Assembly (NCBI RefSeq): GCF_001831495.1
Contig: NZ_CP017689.1
Span: forward strand, 1,736,001-1,800,000
Direction: 5' to 3'
Source of the DNA: Thalassotalea crassostreae
GTDB taxonomy: Bacteria; Pseudomonadota; Gammaproteobacteria; Enterobacterales; Alteromonadaceae
DNA length: 64,000 nt
Within the stretch, counting starts at the first letter, position 1. Every line of letters starts with the position of its first letter. The position numbers were made by a program, and so were the translations under genes. Shown piece after piece: positions 1 through 9,101 of this stretch. The notes beneath the pieces were generated by a model. It searched no databases, was not told the origin of the DNA, and was given only the letters and a program-made list of their open reading frames with translations.

Positions 1-55
1 CCTAGAGTTAATTGCAGACAATAATTAATTTAAAAGTGTTCCAAGGAATATAAAC

Positions 56-1393
56 ATGTCGAACAGAAAATATTTTGGTACTGATGGTGTACGCGGATTA
101 GTTGGTAAAGCGCCTATATCACCTGAATTTGTAATGAAACTCGGTTGGGCCGCCGGTAAAGTGTTAGCTGCGACAGGTACACAAAAAGTACTCATTGGAA
201 AGGACACTCGTATTTCGGGATATATGCTTGAATCTGCATTAGAAGCAGGTTTCTCTGCTGCTGGTATCGATATTGGTTTAATGGGACCAATGCCAACACC
301 TGCTGTTGCCTACCTAACCAAAACTTTTCGTGCTGAAGCTGGCATTGTAATTAGTGCTTCACATAACCCGTTTTACGATAATGGCATAAAGTTTTTCTCA
401 ACCACAGGTGAAAAATTACCGGATTCAGTTGAGCTTGCTATTGAAGCAATGATCGATGAAGAGATGGATTGTGTGCATTCAGCGAAGCTTGGAAAAGCAA
501 TGCGTATTGATGATGCAGCAGGTCGTTATATCGAGTTTTGTAAGTCAAACTTCCCGTCAGAGCATTCACTAAATGGCATCAAAATGGTGGTTGATTGTGC
601 TAACGGTGCAACTTATCACATCGCTCCAAGTGTATTTAGAGAGTTAGGCGCTGAAGTTATTGAATTTGCATCAACGCCAAACGGCACTAACATCAATGAT
701 GATTGCGGTGCTACGTCAATGAAGAATATTTCACGATTAGTGCTAGAACATCAAGCAGATGTCGGTATTGCCTTAGACGGTGATGGTGACCGCTTAATGA
801 TGGTTGATCATAATGGTGACATTGTTGATGGTGATGAGATTATTTATATCATCGCGAAAAATGCTCAATATCATGGCCGCTTAAAAGGTGGGGTTGTGGG
901 TACATTAATGAGTAATATGGGTCTTGAGCTCGCATTAAAAGAATTAAACATTGAATTCTCTCGCGCCAATGTTGGTGATCGCTACGTAATGCAACAATTG
1001 AAAGAAAAAGGCTGGCAGTTAGGTGCTGAAAACTCTGGCCATATTATTAACTTAAACTGCACATCGACAGGTGACGGTATTGTTGCCGCCTTGAACGTTC
1101 TTGAAGCGCTAGCGCAATCAGGAAAAACCCTTGCTCGATTGAAAAAGGGCATGAATAAATTGCCGCAAGTATTGGTTAATGTACGCTTTGAAGGCGATCA
1201 CGATCCATTAAGCTCAGACGCCGTAATACAAAGCGTGAAAGACGTCGAAGCAGAACTTGCCGGTATAGGACGAGTACTGCTGCGTAAGTCAGGTACAGAG
1301 CCTTTAATTCGTGTAATGGTTGAAGGGCCTGACCAATCTGAAGTATTGCGTCTTGCTAATGTCATTGCAGATCAAGTGAAAGTTGCAGGTTAA
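56..1393 (+). CDS. glmM: Phosphoglucosamine mutase GlmM
   Basis: Interconverts glucosamine-6-phosphate and glucosamine-1-phosphate in the cytoplasm, on the route to UDP-GlcNAc for peptidoglycan and LPS. The protein has 445 residues, the usual length. Visible family marks are the phosphoserine loop ISASHNP with the catalytic Ser at residue 102, the metal-binding DGDGDR at 241-246, and the C-terminal phosphate-binding RKSGTEP near 410. The ATG follows AAGGAA at good spacing. In relatives folP lies just upstream; only about 25 bases of upstream sequence are present, so this cannot be confirmed. tpiA and secG follow on the same strand. Confidence 0.98.
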   Translation: MSNRKYFGTDGVRGLVGKAPISPEFVMKLGWAAGKVLAATGTQKVLIGKDTRISGYMLESALEAGFSAAGIDIGLMGPMPTPAVAYLTKTFRAEAGIVISASHNPFYDNGIKFFSTTGEKLPDSVELAIEAMIDEEMDCVHSAKLGKAMRIDDAAGRYIEFCKSNFPSEHSLNGIKMVVDCANGATYHIAPSVFRELGAEVIEFASTPNGTNINDDCGATSMKNISRLVLEHQADVGIALDGDGDRLMMVDHNGDIVDGDEIIYIIAKNAQYHGRLKGGVVGTLMSNMGLELALKELNIEFSRANVGDRYVMQQLKEKGWQLGAENSGHIINLNCTSTGDGIVAALNVLEALAQSGKTLARLKKGMNKLPQVLVNVRFEGDHDPLSSDAVIQSVKDVEAELAGIGRVLLRKSGTEPLIRVMVEGPDQSEVLRLANVIADQVKVAG

Positions 1394-1557
1394 ATTAATT
1401 AATAATATTGACTGAGTTAATAACTAAGCGAGTGTAAGTGATAAAATTGTTGCTAAGTTGATGTTAAATTAAGCAAATAAACATTGTTGTAACGTATTCA
1501 CTTGTATCTTTTGAACGATTTAGCTAATATCTCGCCGGATAAATAAAGGGTATCATT

Positions 1558-2307
1558 ATGAGCAGACAAAAAATTGTTGCCGCTAATTGGAAAATGAATG
1601 GTAATCGCGAACTAGTTGAACAGATGTATCACGGTTTGAACCAAGAAAGTTTCAATGCTGAACAGCAAGTTATTATTTGCCCTCCAGCCCCTTATTTAGC
1701 GTCGTTACAAGCGAATATAAGTAACAATCAAGTCGCTATTGGTGCACAAAATATAAGCGAAAACGAAAAAGGTGCATATACAGGTGAGATTTCAGCTTTA
1801 ATGCTGAAAGATTTACAGGTACAATACGTGATTCTTGGTCATTCTGAGCGTCGTGCAATGTTTCACGATAGTACAGAATTAGTTGCCGAAAAAGTTGCTT
1901 ACGCTTTAGCAAGTGGTTTAACGCCGATTTTATGTATCGGTGAAACTCTTGAAGAACGCGAAGAAGGTCAAACTGAGTCGAGACTTAGTTACGAGCTTGC
2001 TCCCGTTATTGCTAAAGTTGGTATCGAAAGTTTTAAAAATGTAGTTGTTGCCTACGAGCCTGTATGGGCTATTGGTACCGGTAAGACTGCATCTGCTGAA
2101 ATTGCTCAGCAAACCCATAAGTTTATTCGTAGCTATTTAGCGAGTTTTGACGCTGATGTAGCGCAACAAGTACCGCTTTTATATGGTGGTAGTGTCAATG
2201 CGAAAAACTGTGAAGAATTATTCGCACAAGCTGATATCGACGGTGGTCTGATTGGCGGTGCGAGTTTAAACGTTGAAGAATTTAAAAAAATCTGCCTGGC
2301 AGTATAG
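1558..2307 (+). CDS. tpiA: Triosephosphate isomerase
   Basis: Glycolytic and gluconeogenic enzyme interconverting dihydroxyacetone phosphate and glyceraldehyde-3-phosphate. The 249-residue (beta/alpha)8 protein shows NWKMNG with Lys12, GHSERR with the electrophile His95, AYEPVWAIGTGKTAS with the base Glu167, and the phosphate-binding YGGSV near 210. All catalytic residues are present. It sits between glmM (164 bp upstream) and secG (12 bp downstream), an order common in marine Alteromonadales rather than in E. coli. Close spacing suggests co-transcription with secG. Confidence 0.98.
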   Translation: MSRQKIVAANWKMNGNRELVEQMYHGLNQESFNAEQQVIICPPAPYLASLQANISNNQVAIGAQNISENEKGAYTGEISALMLKDLQVQYVILGHSERRAMFHDSTELVAEKVAYALASGLTPILCIGETLEEREEGQTESRLSYELAPVIAKVGIESFKNVVVAYEPVWAIGTGKTASAEIAQQTHKFIRSYLASFDADVAQQVPLLYGGSVNAKNCEELFAQADIDGGLIGGASLNVEEFKKICLAV

Positions 2308-2319
2308 GATTTAGAAAGA

Positions 2320-2670
2320 ATGTTGTATCAAATATTAATCGTAGCTTATTTAATTATCGCATTGGTTTTAGTTGGTTTTATTTTAATCCAACAAGGTAAA
2401 GGTGCCGATATGGGCGCTTCTTTTGGTGCAGGTTCATCAAATACAATTTTTGGCTCAAGTGGTTCTGGTAACTTCATGACTAAAACAACCGGTATCCTAG
2501 CGACTCTATTTTTCGTTATTAGTTTATTCTTAGGTAACTTAACGTCACAACGTACTGAGCAAGTTGACCAATGGAACAACTTAGGCGACGCAGAGCAAAC
2601 TGAGTCTATGGCTCCAGCTTCTGACGTTCCAGTTTCTGAAGAACAAAAAGAAAGCGACGTACCAAACTAA
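2320..2670 (+). CDS. secG: Protein translocase subunit SecG
   Basis: Small inner-membrane partner of SecYE that supports protein export. The 116-residue protein has the typical form: a first membrane helix at about 4-22, a glycine- and serine-rich loop (QQGKGADMGASFGAG followed by SSNTIFGSSGSGNF) and a second helix at about 53-70. An acidic, low-complexity tail follows. RBS AGAAAG lies just before the ATG. The gene lies 12 bp after tpiA and 13 bp before tRNA-Leu, so a tpiA-secG-tRNA transcript is likely. Confidence 0.96.
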   Translation: MLYQILIVAYLIIALVLVGFILIQQGKGADMGASFGAGSSNTIFGSSGSGNFMTKTTGILATLFFVISLFLGNLTSQRTEQVDQWNNLGDAEQTESMAPASDVPVSEEQKESDVPN

Positions 2671-2683
2671 TTCGCACATCTTT

Positions 2684-2768
2684 GCGGATGTGGTGGAATT
2701 GGTAGACACGCAGGCATGAGGTGCCTGTGCCGCAAGGCGTGAGAGTTCGAGTCTCTCCATCCGCACCA
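2684..2768 (+). tRNA. tRNA-Leu (anticodon GAG)
   Basis: An 85-base tRNA with encoded CCA. The acceptor arms GCGGATG and CATCCGC pair, the anticodon stem CAGGC/GCCTG encloses the loop ATGAGGT giving anticodon GAG, a long variable arm marks it as class II, and the T arm GAGAG-TTCGAGT-CTCTC is perfect. GAG reads CUC/CUU leucine codons. In E. coli and many relatives secG is also followed by a leucine tRNA. No initiator tRNA gene (metY) was found between here and rimP. Confidence 0.97.
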
Positions 2769-2773
2769 ATATC

Positions 2774-2801
2774 AAAACCAGCTTATAAAGCTGGTTTTTT
2801 T
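2774..2801 (+). terminator. Rho-independent terminator after tRNA-Leu
   Basis: The inverted repeat AAAACCAGCTT / AAGCTGGTTTT with loop ATA is followed by a run of T. It ends the glmM-tpiA-secG-tRNA transcript and separates it from the accessory block. Confidence 0.9.
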
Positions 2802-2918
2802 ATGCCTGCAATTCATATAAAGGTTTAAAAATCAAATTCTAGCGATTATAAATACATAGTGCTAATGTTGATAAACTGGAAATTTATTTCAAATATTTAA
2901 CTTTATACAGGAATATTG

Positions 2919-3983
2919 ATGAAATCCATCTTAAGCAGTTTAGTTTATACATCTCTATCACTTTCATTACTAAGTCTATCTGCTAGTGCAAAAGAGAGTG
3001 ATTGGGGTTTATTGTTGAAATTCAGTAAAGACTTTAATCAGCGCTTTGCCGGCAGTAAAAGTGAATCCGAGTCCGCGCAATGGTTAATTGCTCAATATCA
3101 ATCGTTAGGATTTAAGGTTAAGCAACATGAGTTTAGTTTTTCTTTAAATGGAAACGTACTAGAGTCAAAAAACATTGAAGTTGAATTGCCAGGAAAATCT
3201 GTTAAAACATTAGTGATCGGTGCCCATTACGATTTAATCGGTCATCAAATAGGCTCTGCAGGTCTTAGTGATAATGCGTCGGGAACCATTTCGTTACTTG
3301 CTTTAGCTAAACGACTGAAAGAGCAAGAACATCACTATACTATAAGGCTTGTATCATTTGGCGCTGAAGAAGTTGGTTTACAGGGGTCAAGAAGCTATCT
3401 TTCATCCCCCTATATAGATAAGAAAAATATTATTGGCATGATTAACTTAGATACGGTGATTGGCGGTGATAAGTTATATATTCATAGTGCTCATTCAAGC
3501 CCTTATAAGTGTGAACAAACAGCAAAATCGAGTGATAAAAAATATAACTCAGACGTTTGGTTACGCGATTCGTTACTATCGACATCTAAAAAATTAACCA
3601 ATATTGAACCTTATTCTTTGCATCCAGATACCCCTAATTATGCTGCAGGCGAAACAGGGGATTGGTCTGATCATGCTCCATTTTCTTGTAATGGCGTAGC
3701 AATAGCCTATATTGAAGCTACTAACTTTATGATTGATGGTGAGTCTGGGTACGACGGTTATTCTCAATCAGTTAATCCCAAATTATGGTCTTGTTTTGAT
3801 GATACTAAACAAACGACTTGTGATAAGTCTAAAGAAAAGCATTGGGGCAAAATTTGGCACACGGGATTTGATCAAGAAAAACATCTTCTTGCTATTATGG
3901 AAGATAAAATCAAATCGCAGTTTTTGTCAAATATAGAACTGCTTTATCAATTTATTTTGCATGGTCAATCAAGTGCAGAATAA
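2919..3983 (+). CDS. Exported M28-family zinc aminopeptidase
   Basis: Predicted secreted or periplasmic metallopeptidase of 354 residues. A signal peptide (MKSILSSL, hydrophobic core, cut after SASA) is followed by an M28 core with the zinc-ligand motifs in order: GAHYD, GLSDNASG, the catalytic pair in FGAEEVG, NLDTV, and WSDHAPF for the last His ligand. M28 enzymes remove N-terminal residues from peptides. The ATG at 2919 is preferred over a TTG three bases earlier because AGGA lies six bases upstream. It stands alone after the tRNA terminator. Substrate unknown. Confidence 0.88.
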   Translation: MKSILSSLVYTSLSLSLLSLSASAKESDWGLLLKFSKDFNQRFAGSKSESESAQWLIAQYQSLGFKVKQHEFSFSLNGNVLESKNIEVELPGKSVKTLVIGAHYDLIGHQIGSAGLSDNASGTISLLALAKRLKEQEHHYTIRLVSFGAEEVGLQGSRSYLSSPYIDKKNIIGMINLDTVIGGDKLYIHSAHSSPYKCEQTAKSSDKKYNSDVWLRDSLLSTSKKLTNIEPYSLHPDTPNYAAGETGDWSDHAPFSCNGVAIAYIEATNFMIDGESGYDGYSQSVNPKLWSCFDDTKQTTCDKSKEKHWGKIWHTGFDQEKHLLAIMEDKIKSQFLSNIELLYQFILHGQSSAE

Positions 3984-4055
3984 AAATGCCATTTTATTAG
4001 AAGGCAGAACACTACTGCTATTGTTTTTATCAAACTTATTTAAATAGGAATAAAT

Positions 4056-4427
4056 ATGCTTAGTTACGCAACTATTGGAGTTACCAACTTAGAAAAATCA
4101 GAAGCTTTTTATAATGAACTATTAGCACCAATGGGAGCTAAAACATTGATTAAAATGGAGCGTATTATATTCATCGGCAAAAGTATGCAAGAGCCAATGC
4201 TCGCTATATGCATTCCTTATAATGAAAGTCCTCAACACTGTGGTAATGGAAATATGTTAGCGTTTGCACCGGGCTCAAAAGAGTTATGTGAACAGATGTA
4301 TCATAAAGCGTTAGCGTTAGGCGGCACATGTGATGGTGAGCCAGGACAGCGAATTCCTGATGTATTCTACGGTGCTTATTTTCGTGATTTAGATGGAAAT
4401 AAAATCGTATTCAATCATTTTGGTTAA
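4056..4427 (+). CDS. VOC (glyoxalase/dioxygenase-fold) family protein
   Basis: A 123-residue single-domain VOC protein. The start MLSYATIGVTNLEKSEAFYNE and the end FRDLDGNKIVFNHFG are the classic first and last beta-alpha elements of the family, and AYFRDLDGNKI carries the usual metal-ligand region. Members include glyoxalase I, fosfomycin-resistance proteins and dioxygenases; the exact reaction cannot be assigned. RBS AGGAA precedes the ATG. It follows the M28 peptidase gene by about 70 bp with no obvious functional link. Confidence 0.8.
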   Translation: MLSYATIGVTNLEKSEAFYNELLAPMGAKTLIKMERIIFIGKSMQEPMLAICIPYNESPQHCGNGNMLAFAPGSKELCEQMYHKALALGGTCDGEPGQRIPDVFYGAYFRDLDGNKIVFNHFG

Positions 4428-4446
4428 TAAATATAACCAAGTTAGA

Positions 4447-4477
4447 GCGTACAATTATTAATTTAACAATTGTACGC
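4447..4477. repeat. Hairpin between VOC and Kelch-like genes
   Basis: Perfect 10-bp inverted repeat GCGTACAATT / AATTGTACGC with an 11-base loop, 20 bases after the VOC stop codon. It lacks a strong T-tract, so it may be a weak terminator or an mRNA 3' end stabiliser. Confidence 0.55.
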
Positions 4478-4630
4478 GTTTCGATACATTAGATATTTTG
4501 GCAGTTGTGAACTAAATTTAACTACTTAACTGTTTTTAACCTGAACAATAATAAGTTGTTTTCAAGCTGTTAGAGCTGTATTAAGCTTGTCATTATGTTG
4601 TTTTTCTCGATTTAGAAGAGGGAATAACAA

Positions 4631-6037
4631 ATGCAAAACCTATTAACTTACCTAGTGATGTTTTTATTGTATTTCGCTAGTTCATTTATCAATGTCAGCG
4701 AAGCTAATACTACCTCTAAATATTTGCAAAAATATCGTAGTAATGACTTTTCTTTATTTCACAATAGTCCTAAAGCGAGTGTTTATCGATGGAAACACAG
4801 TTACCGCGAAAAACATTGGCGAAATAGATTTAAAAAATTCTCAAAATCCCTTAATGACGCCACCTGGCAACAAATCCAGTATAAAACTGAGTGGGCAGAG
4901 CGCGCCGGTTTACAGGTTGTTAATCTGCGCGGCAAGTTCTATTTAATGGGCGGTAGAAAGCCTTTACTAAACCCTAGGTTTAATAACGAAAGTACATTAT
5001 TTAATGATGTTTGGGTGAGTGGCAATAAAGGCTCAACCTGGCGTAAATTGTTAGATTCCGATGAAAACAGTCATTGGCCAGCAAGAGCTTATTTTAAAGT
5101 TGTCACCAAAGGTCAGTATATGTATGTGATTGGAGGTCAAAACTTTAAGCCAGTATGCGTCGCGCCTAATCCAGTACCACAAGGTTTTCCAGAATGCTTT
5201 GCTTATCAGCCACAATCAGAATTTTTTAATGATGTATGGCGAAGTAAAAACGGCAAAAATTGGAAACGTATGACTGCAAACGCTCCATGGGTAGGTCGTG
5301 CGGGGTTAATGGCTGAAGTTCTTGGTAACAGAATTTATGTGTTCGGGGGGTCTAAAAATGACGACTCGGCAGTCGTTCAAGGAGCGCCTGCTAGAATTTA
5401 TTATAACGATGTTTGGAGTTCAAAAGATGGCAAACATTGGCGTAAAGAGACAGCTGAAGCAAAATGGTCTAAAAGAGCCGGAGGCGCAACATTAGTAAAA
5501 AATGGTTTTATCTATCTACTCGGTGGAGAATTTGGCTTCTTACCTGATGAACAAGGAAATTTGCCTTATTTAAATGATGTATGGCGAACTCGAAACGGTA
5601 GTAAATGGCAAAGAGTAACGGCTGCAGCACAATGGTCTCCACGACCAGGTCATCAATGTGAAGTAATTTATAATAAGATGGTTTGCTTTGGCGGTTTTGG
5701 TTTACCATTTAATCCGACCCAAGTATGGCAAAGTCGAACAGGGAAAAAGTGGACGCCTTTAAGTATAGGCGCATGGGGCGCATTAACTGATTTTGATTCT
5801 CTACCTTTCGCTTCTGAAGCAATTAAGTATGATTTTGATGTTGTTCGAGATACAAACTGGCGCACAGGCGAACAAAGTATATATACCTTTGGCGGTGACA
5901 GAGAAGTATTCTTTACACCTTTTTGTCCGCAACAATGCGAATTTGGCGATACGGAGTGTAATCAAGAACTATTGCAATGTGTTGCGACATTTAATTTTGA
6001 CCGCGTAGAAAACGATGTTTGGAAGTTCGGGTTTTAG
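4631..6037 (+). CDS. Exported Kelch-repeat-like beta-propeller protein
   Basis: A 468-residue protein with a signal peptide (hydrophobic 5-20, likely cut after VSEA) and repeated blades. Each blade ends with a pattern like NDVWRSKNGKNWKRM; close copies occur at NDVWVSGNKGSTWRKL, NDVWSSKDGKHWRKE and NDVWRTRNGSKWQRV, preceded by a G-G strand such as MYVIGGQNF or IYVFGGSKN. This is Kelch/galactose-oxidase-like architecture, probably with 5-6 blades. A short Cys-rich segment (CPQQCEFGDTEC) sits near the C-terminus and may be disulfide-bonded outside the cytoplasm. No enzymatic residues can be named; binding or adhesion is the likely role. Confidence 0.8.
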   Translation: MQNLLTYLVMFLLYFASSFINVSEANTTSKYLQKYRSNDFSLFHNSPKASVYRWKHSYREKHWRNRFKKFSKSLNDATWQQIQYKTEWAERAGLQVVNLRGKFYLMGGRKPLLNPRFNNESTLFNDVWVSGNKGSTWRKLLDSDENSHWPARAYFKVVTKGQYMYVIGGQNFKPVCVAPNPVPQGFPECFAYQPQSEFFNDVWRSKNGKNWKRMTANAPWVGRAGLMAEVLGNRIYVFGGSKNDDSAVVQGAPARIYYNDVWSSKDGKHWRKETAEAKWSKRAGGATLVKNGFIYLLGGEFGFLPDEQGNLPYLNDVWRTRNGSKWQRVTAAAQWSPRPGHQCEVIYNKMVCFGGFGLPFNPTQVWQSRTGKKWTPLSIGAWGALTDFDSLPFASEAIKYDFDVVRDTNWRTGEQSIYTFGGDREVFFTPFCPQQCEFGDTECNQELLQCVATFNFDRVENDVWKFGF

Positions 6038-6067
6038 TTCATTCTGTATAAACAGCAAACCACATAT

Positions 6068-6094
6068 AAAAGGGGCTTAAACTAAGCGCCTTTT
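6068..6094. terminator. Bidirectional terminator between convergent genes
   Basis: AAAAGGGGCTT and AAGCGCCTTTT pair with one mismatch around the loop AAACT, with A/T runs on both sides. It lies between the convergent Kelch-like gene and the histidine kinase gene and touches the kinase stop codon. Confidence 0.75.
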
Positions 6095-7574
6095 ATATTA
6101 ATACGGTAAACGTACTGCCTTTTGCGAGTGTGCTATCAACCTTAATATCGGCATCAATCAAATCCAATAACCTTTTAGTGATTGCTAAACCTAAGCCATT
6201 ATGGGTTTTATCGTCGTTAACCGAATTACTGGCACGATAGCGGGCATCAAAAATATAACCTATCTCTTCTTTTTTAATGCCATTGCCATTATCTATAACT
6301 GAAATACTGATCTTTTTCTGTTGATCTTGTTTTATCTCTATTTCCACTTTTCCGCCGTGATTGGTATGGCGAATTGCATTATCCACTAGGTTACTTAACA
6401 CCCGTTCTAACTTGGCGATATCGGTATTAATGGATATAGTGTTATTGCTTGTATCCACGATTAATGAGATTTGTTTTTCTTTGGCTAATAACGAAAACTT
6501 AGCCACTACATCATAGGCAATTTCTGTGAGGTTGATGCTTTCTAGATTGACAGATACTTGCCCTGACTCTAAATGTGCGAGCTCAAATAACTGATCAATT
6601 AGTTGGTTTAATTGATGACAATTTCGTAACACCGTTTGTAAGTATTGCTGTTGTGTTTGAGTGTCTATTTCTGCTTTATTGGGGGATGAGTTAGCAATAG
6701 ATATGGTTTCTAAAAATCCCTGCATAGACGCAAGGGGCGTTCGTAAATCATGGGAAATATGGGTGAGAAGCTCACGCCTTTCTTGATCGGTTTTTGCCAA
6801 AGACTGCAGCTGACCGGTAATTTTATCGGCGATTAATTCAAACATTGAACCCAGCTTATACACTTCATTGTTGGTATTCTTTTGCCAGCGAAAAAAATTG
6901 ATTTTACTTTTATCAAAGTCAGAATCAATAAAGATAGTAATATCTTTTTGCAGTCGACGAACTGGGTTAGTAACAAACCAAAATAGGCCTAATAGCAAAA
7001 TAAACAAAAAGCTAATTGTAGAGATAATTAGCATTAAATAGCTTTTTGATTGTTTGTCTAAATGATTGGCATCAAATACATTGTCATATCTCGCTCCAGC
7101 GACGATGACATATAAATAACCTTGTAGTACACCGTTATTGAATACTGGCGCGGCAGAGAATATTTTCTGCTTGCTTATATGTCTAGGATCATCGCCAAAC
7201 ACAGGTAATGTTGCTTGGTTTTTGATTAAGGTTAATAGTGGTTCTATATTGACTCGGTTACGCTTAATTAATGAATCATCAGCTGAGTAGGTAAGGATGT
7301 TGCCATCGACATCGAGAAAATAAAACTCAAATGCTGGTCCAAGCACCATCAGAGTGTGAAAAAGATTTTCTAATGCATGTTGATCGTAAACGCCTTGTTG
7401 AAGAAGAGGGTTATCACGAGCTAAATTCGCAGCTAAAGATAAATGTAGGCGTTGCTGCGATATATAACGAGATTGTTCACTTACTTGTTCTGACCATAAA
7501 TAGAATATGCTGGCAATAACGACAAAGACTACGCTTAATGACAGCGATAATCTTTGATATAAGGAAAGTTTCAC
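6093..7574 (-). CDS. Sensor histidine kinase of the spondin-linked two-component system
   Basis: A 493-residue inner-membrane sensor kinase. The first membrane helix is at about 10-27, a periplasmic sensing region covers 28-175, the second helix is at about 178-201, then a HAMP-like linker. The HisKA dimerisation box SHDLRTP has the phospho-acceptor His275. The HATPase core follows with N box NLVDNAIRHT, DNGNGI and GLGLAI. Its start codon overlaps the stop of the upstream response regulator by four bases, so the two are translationally coupled. The periplasmic ligand is unknown; position downstream of two exported Spondin_N-like proteins suggests an envelope signal (inference). Confidence 0.93.
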   Translation of the reverse strand: MKLSLYQRLSLSLSVVFVVIASIFYLWSEQVSEQSRYISQQRLHLSLAANLARDNPLLQQGVYDQHALENLFHTLMVLGPAFEFYFLDVDGNILTYSADDSLIKRNRVNIEPLLTLIKNQATLPVFGDDPRHISKQKIFSAAPVFNNGVLQGYLYVIVAGARYDNVFDANHLDKQSKSYLMLIISTISFLFILLLGLFWFVTNPVRRLQKDITIFIDSDFDKSKINFFRWQKNTNNEVYKLGSMFELIADKITGQLQSLAKTDQERRELLTHISHDLRTPLASMQGFLETISIANSSPNKAEIDTQTQQQYLQTVLRNCHQLNQLIDQLFELAHLESGQVSVNLESINLTEIAYDVVAKFSLLAKEKQISLIVDTSNNTISINTDIAKLERVLSNLVDNAIRHTNHGGKVEIEIKQDQQKKISISVIDNGNGIKKEEIGYIFDARYRASNSVNDDKTHNGLGLAITKRLLDLIDADIKVDSTLAKGSTFTVLI

Positions 7575-8293
7575 GCAAAAACGCCTTGACGATTAAACTT
7601 ATAACCAACACCCCATACGGTTTGTACAATTTCAGGGTGATTAGCATCTTTTTCTAGTTTATTACGCAGTCGATTGATATGAGAATTTACTGTGTGTTCG
7701 TAGCCACTGTGATGATATCCCCATACTGAACTCAATAACTGAGCTCTGGTAAATACTTGATCAGGGTGGGAGGCAAGGTACAACAATAAGTCGAATTCAG
7801 TTGAGGTTAATTCAAGATTGTTTCCAGCTAAACAAGTACGGTGCGTAGATTGATCAATTTGTAAATCACCAATATTGACCGCCGTTTCTTCAATTGGTCG
7901 GGTGTCTTCGTGTAAGCCTTGCAGTAATTTAACTTTTCTTAGTTGGCAACGCACTCTTGCTTGCAATTCACGCACACTAAAGGGTTTGGTCATGTAATCA
8001 TCAGCGCCGAGCTCTAATCCTAGCACTCGGTCAGTTTCTGAACCTTTCGCGGTTAATATCATAATTGCTTGCTCTGGCTTTTTACTTCGTAGTTCACGGC
8101 AGATATCTAATCCTGAAATGTGCGGTAGCATTAAATCGAGAATGATTAAACCGTAGTCATTTTTTAACGCAGCATCCAAGCCCGATTGACCACAATCACA
8201 ATGGTGTGCTTCTAACGTTAATTCATGAAGTTGAACGGTTATTAGTTGTGCAATATCTTGGTCATCTTCGATGACTAGTACTTTATTAATCAT
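7571..8293 (-). CDS. OmpR/PhoB-family response regulator
   Basis: A 240-residue regulator: receiver domain with acidic pocket EDD at 9-11, phospho-acceptor Asp53 in LILDLMLP, and the conserved Thr and Lys (LTAKG, TKPF). The winged-helix DNA-binding domain at about 135-235 has ELTSTEFDLLLYLASHPDQV and ends in WGVGYKF. OmpR-type regulators bind tandem direct repeats. GGAG lies upstream of the ATG and a 9-bp hairpin sits one base before that RBS. It is the third gene of a likely four-gene minus-strand unit with two spondin-domain genes and the kinase. Confidence 0.95.
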   Translation of the reverse strand: MINKVLVIEDDQDIAQLITVQLHELTLEAHHCDCGQSGLDAALKNDYGLIILDLMLPHISGLDICRELRSKKPEQAIMILTAKGSETDRVLGLELGADDYMTKPFSVRELQARVRCQLRKVKLLQGLHEDTRPIEETAVNIGDLQIDQSTHRTCLAGNNLELTSTEFDLLLYLASHPDQVFTRAQLLSSVWGYHHSGYEHTVNSHINRLRNKLEKDANHPEIVQTVWGVGYKFNRQGVFA

Positions 8294-8300
8294 TACTCCA

Positions 8301-8321
8301 CCTCAACACAAAGTGTTGAGG
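8301..8321 (-). repeat. Perfect hairpin just before the response-regulator RBS
   Basis: CCTCAACAC and GTGTTGAGG pair perfectly with a 3-base loop. On the minus strand it lies between the second spondin gene and the response regulator gene, ending one base before the GGAG Shine-Dalgarno. It has no T-tract, so it looks like an intercistronic processing or mRNA-stability element. Confidence 0.7.
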
Positions 8322-8354
8322 CAGGGTAACAGCAGCTCAACTATTTTGTGTACA

Positions 8355-9080
8355 TTATTCCGTGCGTGTTATTGTCACGCGTATAGTGGGGTTATCAAAA
8401 CGATGCTCAAAAGTAAGCGCTGAACTAGCTAGTCCATCGTCACTTGTGACAACGCCTGGATGCATTGCGACAAAGTCAACGTCATCTCTCGCGCTATTGA
8501 AACCTTCACCTCCCGCTGCAGGACCTGGAATAGTAGCCATAGACTCAGAATTTCCTTCAGTTCCTGAATCATAAGAACCAGTTACTAAAGAAATACTTTC
8601 ACCTACGTCTAAATTTTCCAAAGGCATCGCATTAAGGCCAGTAAATGCGTCATTGGTATTCACTAACATCGAAAGTAAAGATAAGCTGGTCGGTACGACG
8701 TCGACAATGCTTACCATCACAGTTTCGCTCATGCCTGGCATTAATACACCACCGCCGCTGCCACTAGCGAGCACGACATCAAGCCCAAGTATCATGTCAT
8801 TGGCTCCGCTTTCAGCTAAATTTTCTAATTCAACTGATGCACTTTCTCCAACTTGCCAAAGATTGCCTTCATTATGTAGTACCACAGCAATTGGTGATAA
8901 GGGTTGTGCGTAGGTCAAATTAGTCACAGAGACATCATAACTAATGGTCATTGGGGCGGTAGTCACTGGATCGGGGGTAACATCGGTCGTCATAGCATCA
9001 TTGCTGCTATCACCACCGCAGGCTGTAAGTAACGCTGCTGCCGATAGACTCACAAGTAGTCGATTTAAATTGGTATTCAT
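8355..9080 (-). CDS. Spondin_N-domain-like lipoprotein
   Basis: A 241-residue predicted lipoprotein: signal peptide with lipobox LTAC, lipidated Cys21, then a low-complexity linker (DSSNDAMTTDVTPDPV). Residues from about 45 form a beta-rich domain with the pattern SYDVSVTNLTYAQPLSPIAV, GESASVELENLAESG and NDAFTGLNAM, which matches bacterial proteins annotated as Spondin_N (recognition by pattern). The RBS AAGGAG is strong. It lies 21 bp after the paralogous gene at 9102-9821 and 61 bp before the response regulator. Function of bacterial spondin domains is not established; extracellular binding is a reasonable guess. Confidence 0.82.
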   Translation of the reverse strand: MNTNLNRLLVSLSAAALLTACGGDSSNDAMTTDVTPDPVTTAPMTISYDVSVTNLTYAQPLSPIAVVLHNEGNLWQVGESASVELENLAESGANDMILGLDVVLASGSGGGVLMPGMSETVMVSIVDVVPTSLSLLSMLVNTNDAFTGLNAMPLENLDVGESISLVTGSYDSGTEGNSESMATIPGPAAGGEGFNSARDDVDFVAMHPGVVTSDDGLASSALTFEHRFDNPTIRVTITRTE

Positions 9081-9101
9081 GATCTACTCCTTATATTCGG
9101 G

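Noticed and set aside
1..28. Possible 3' end of folP (frame ending at 26-28)
   Set aside because: Only about eight codons are present, too few to identify.
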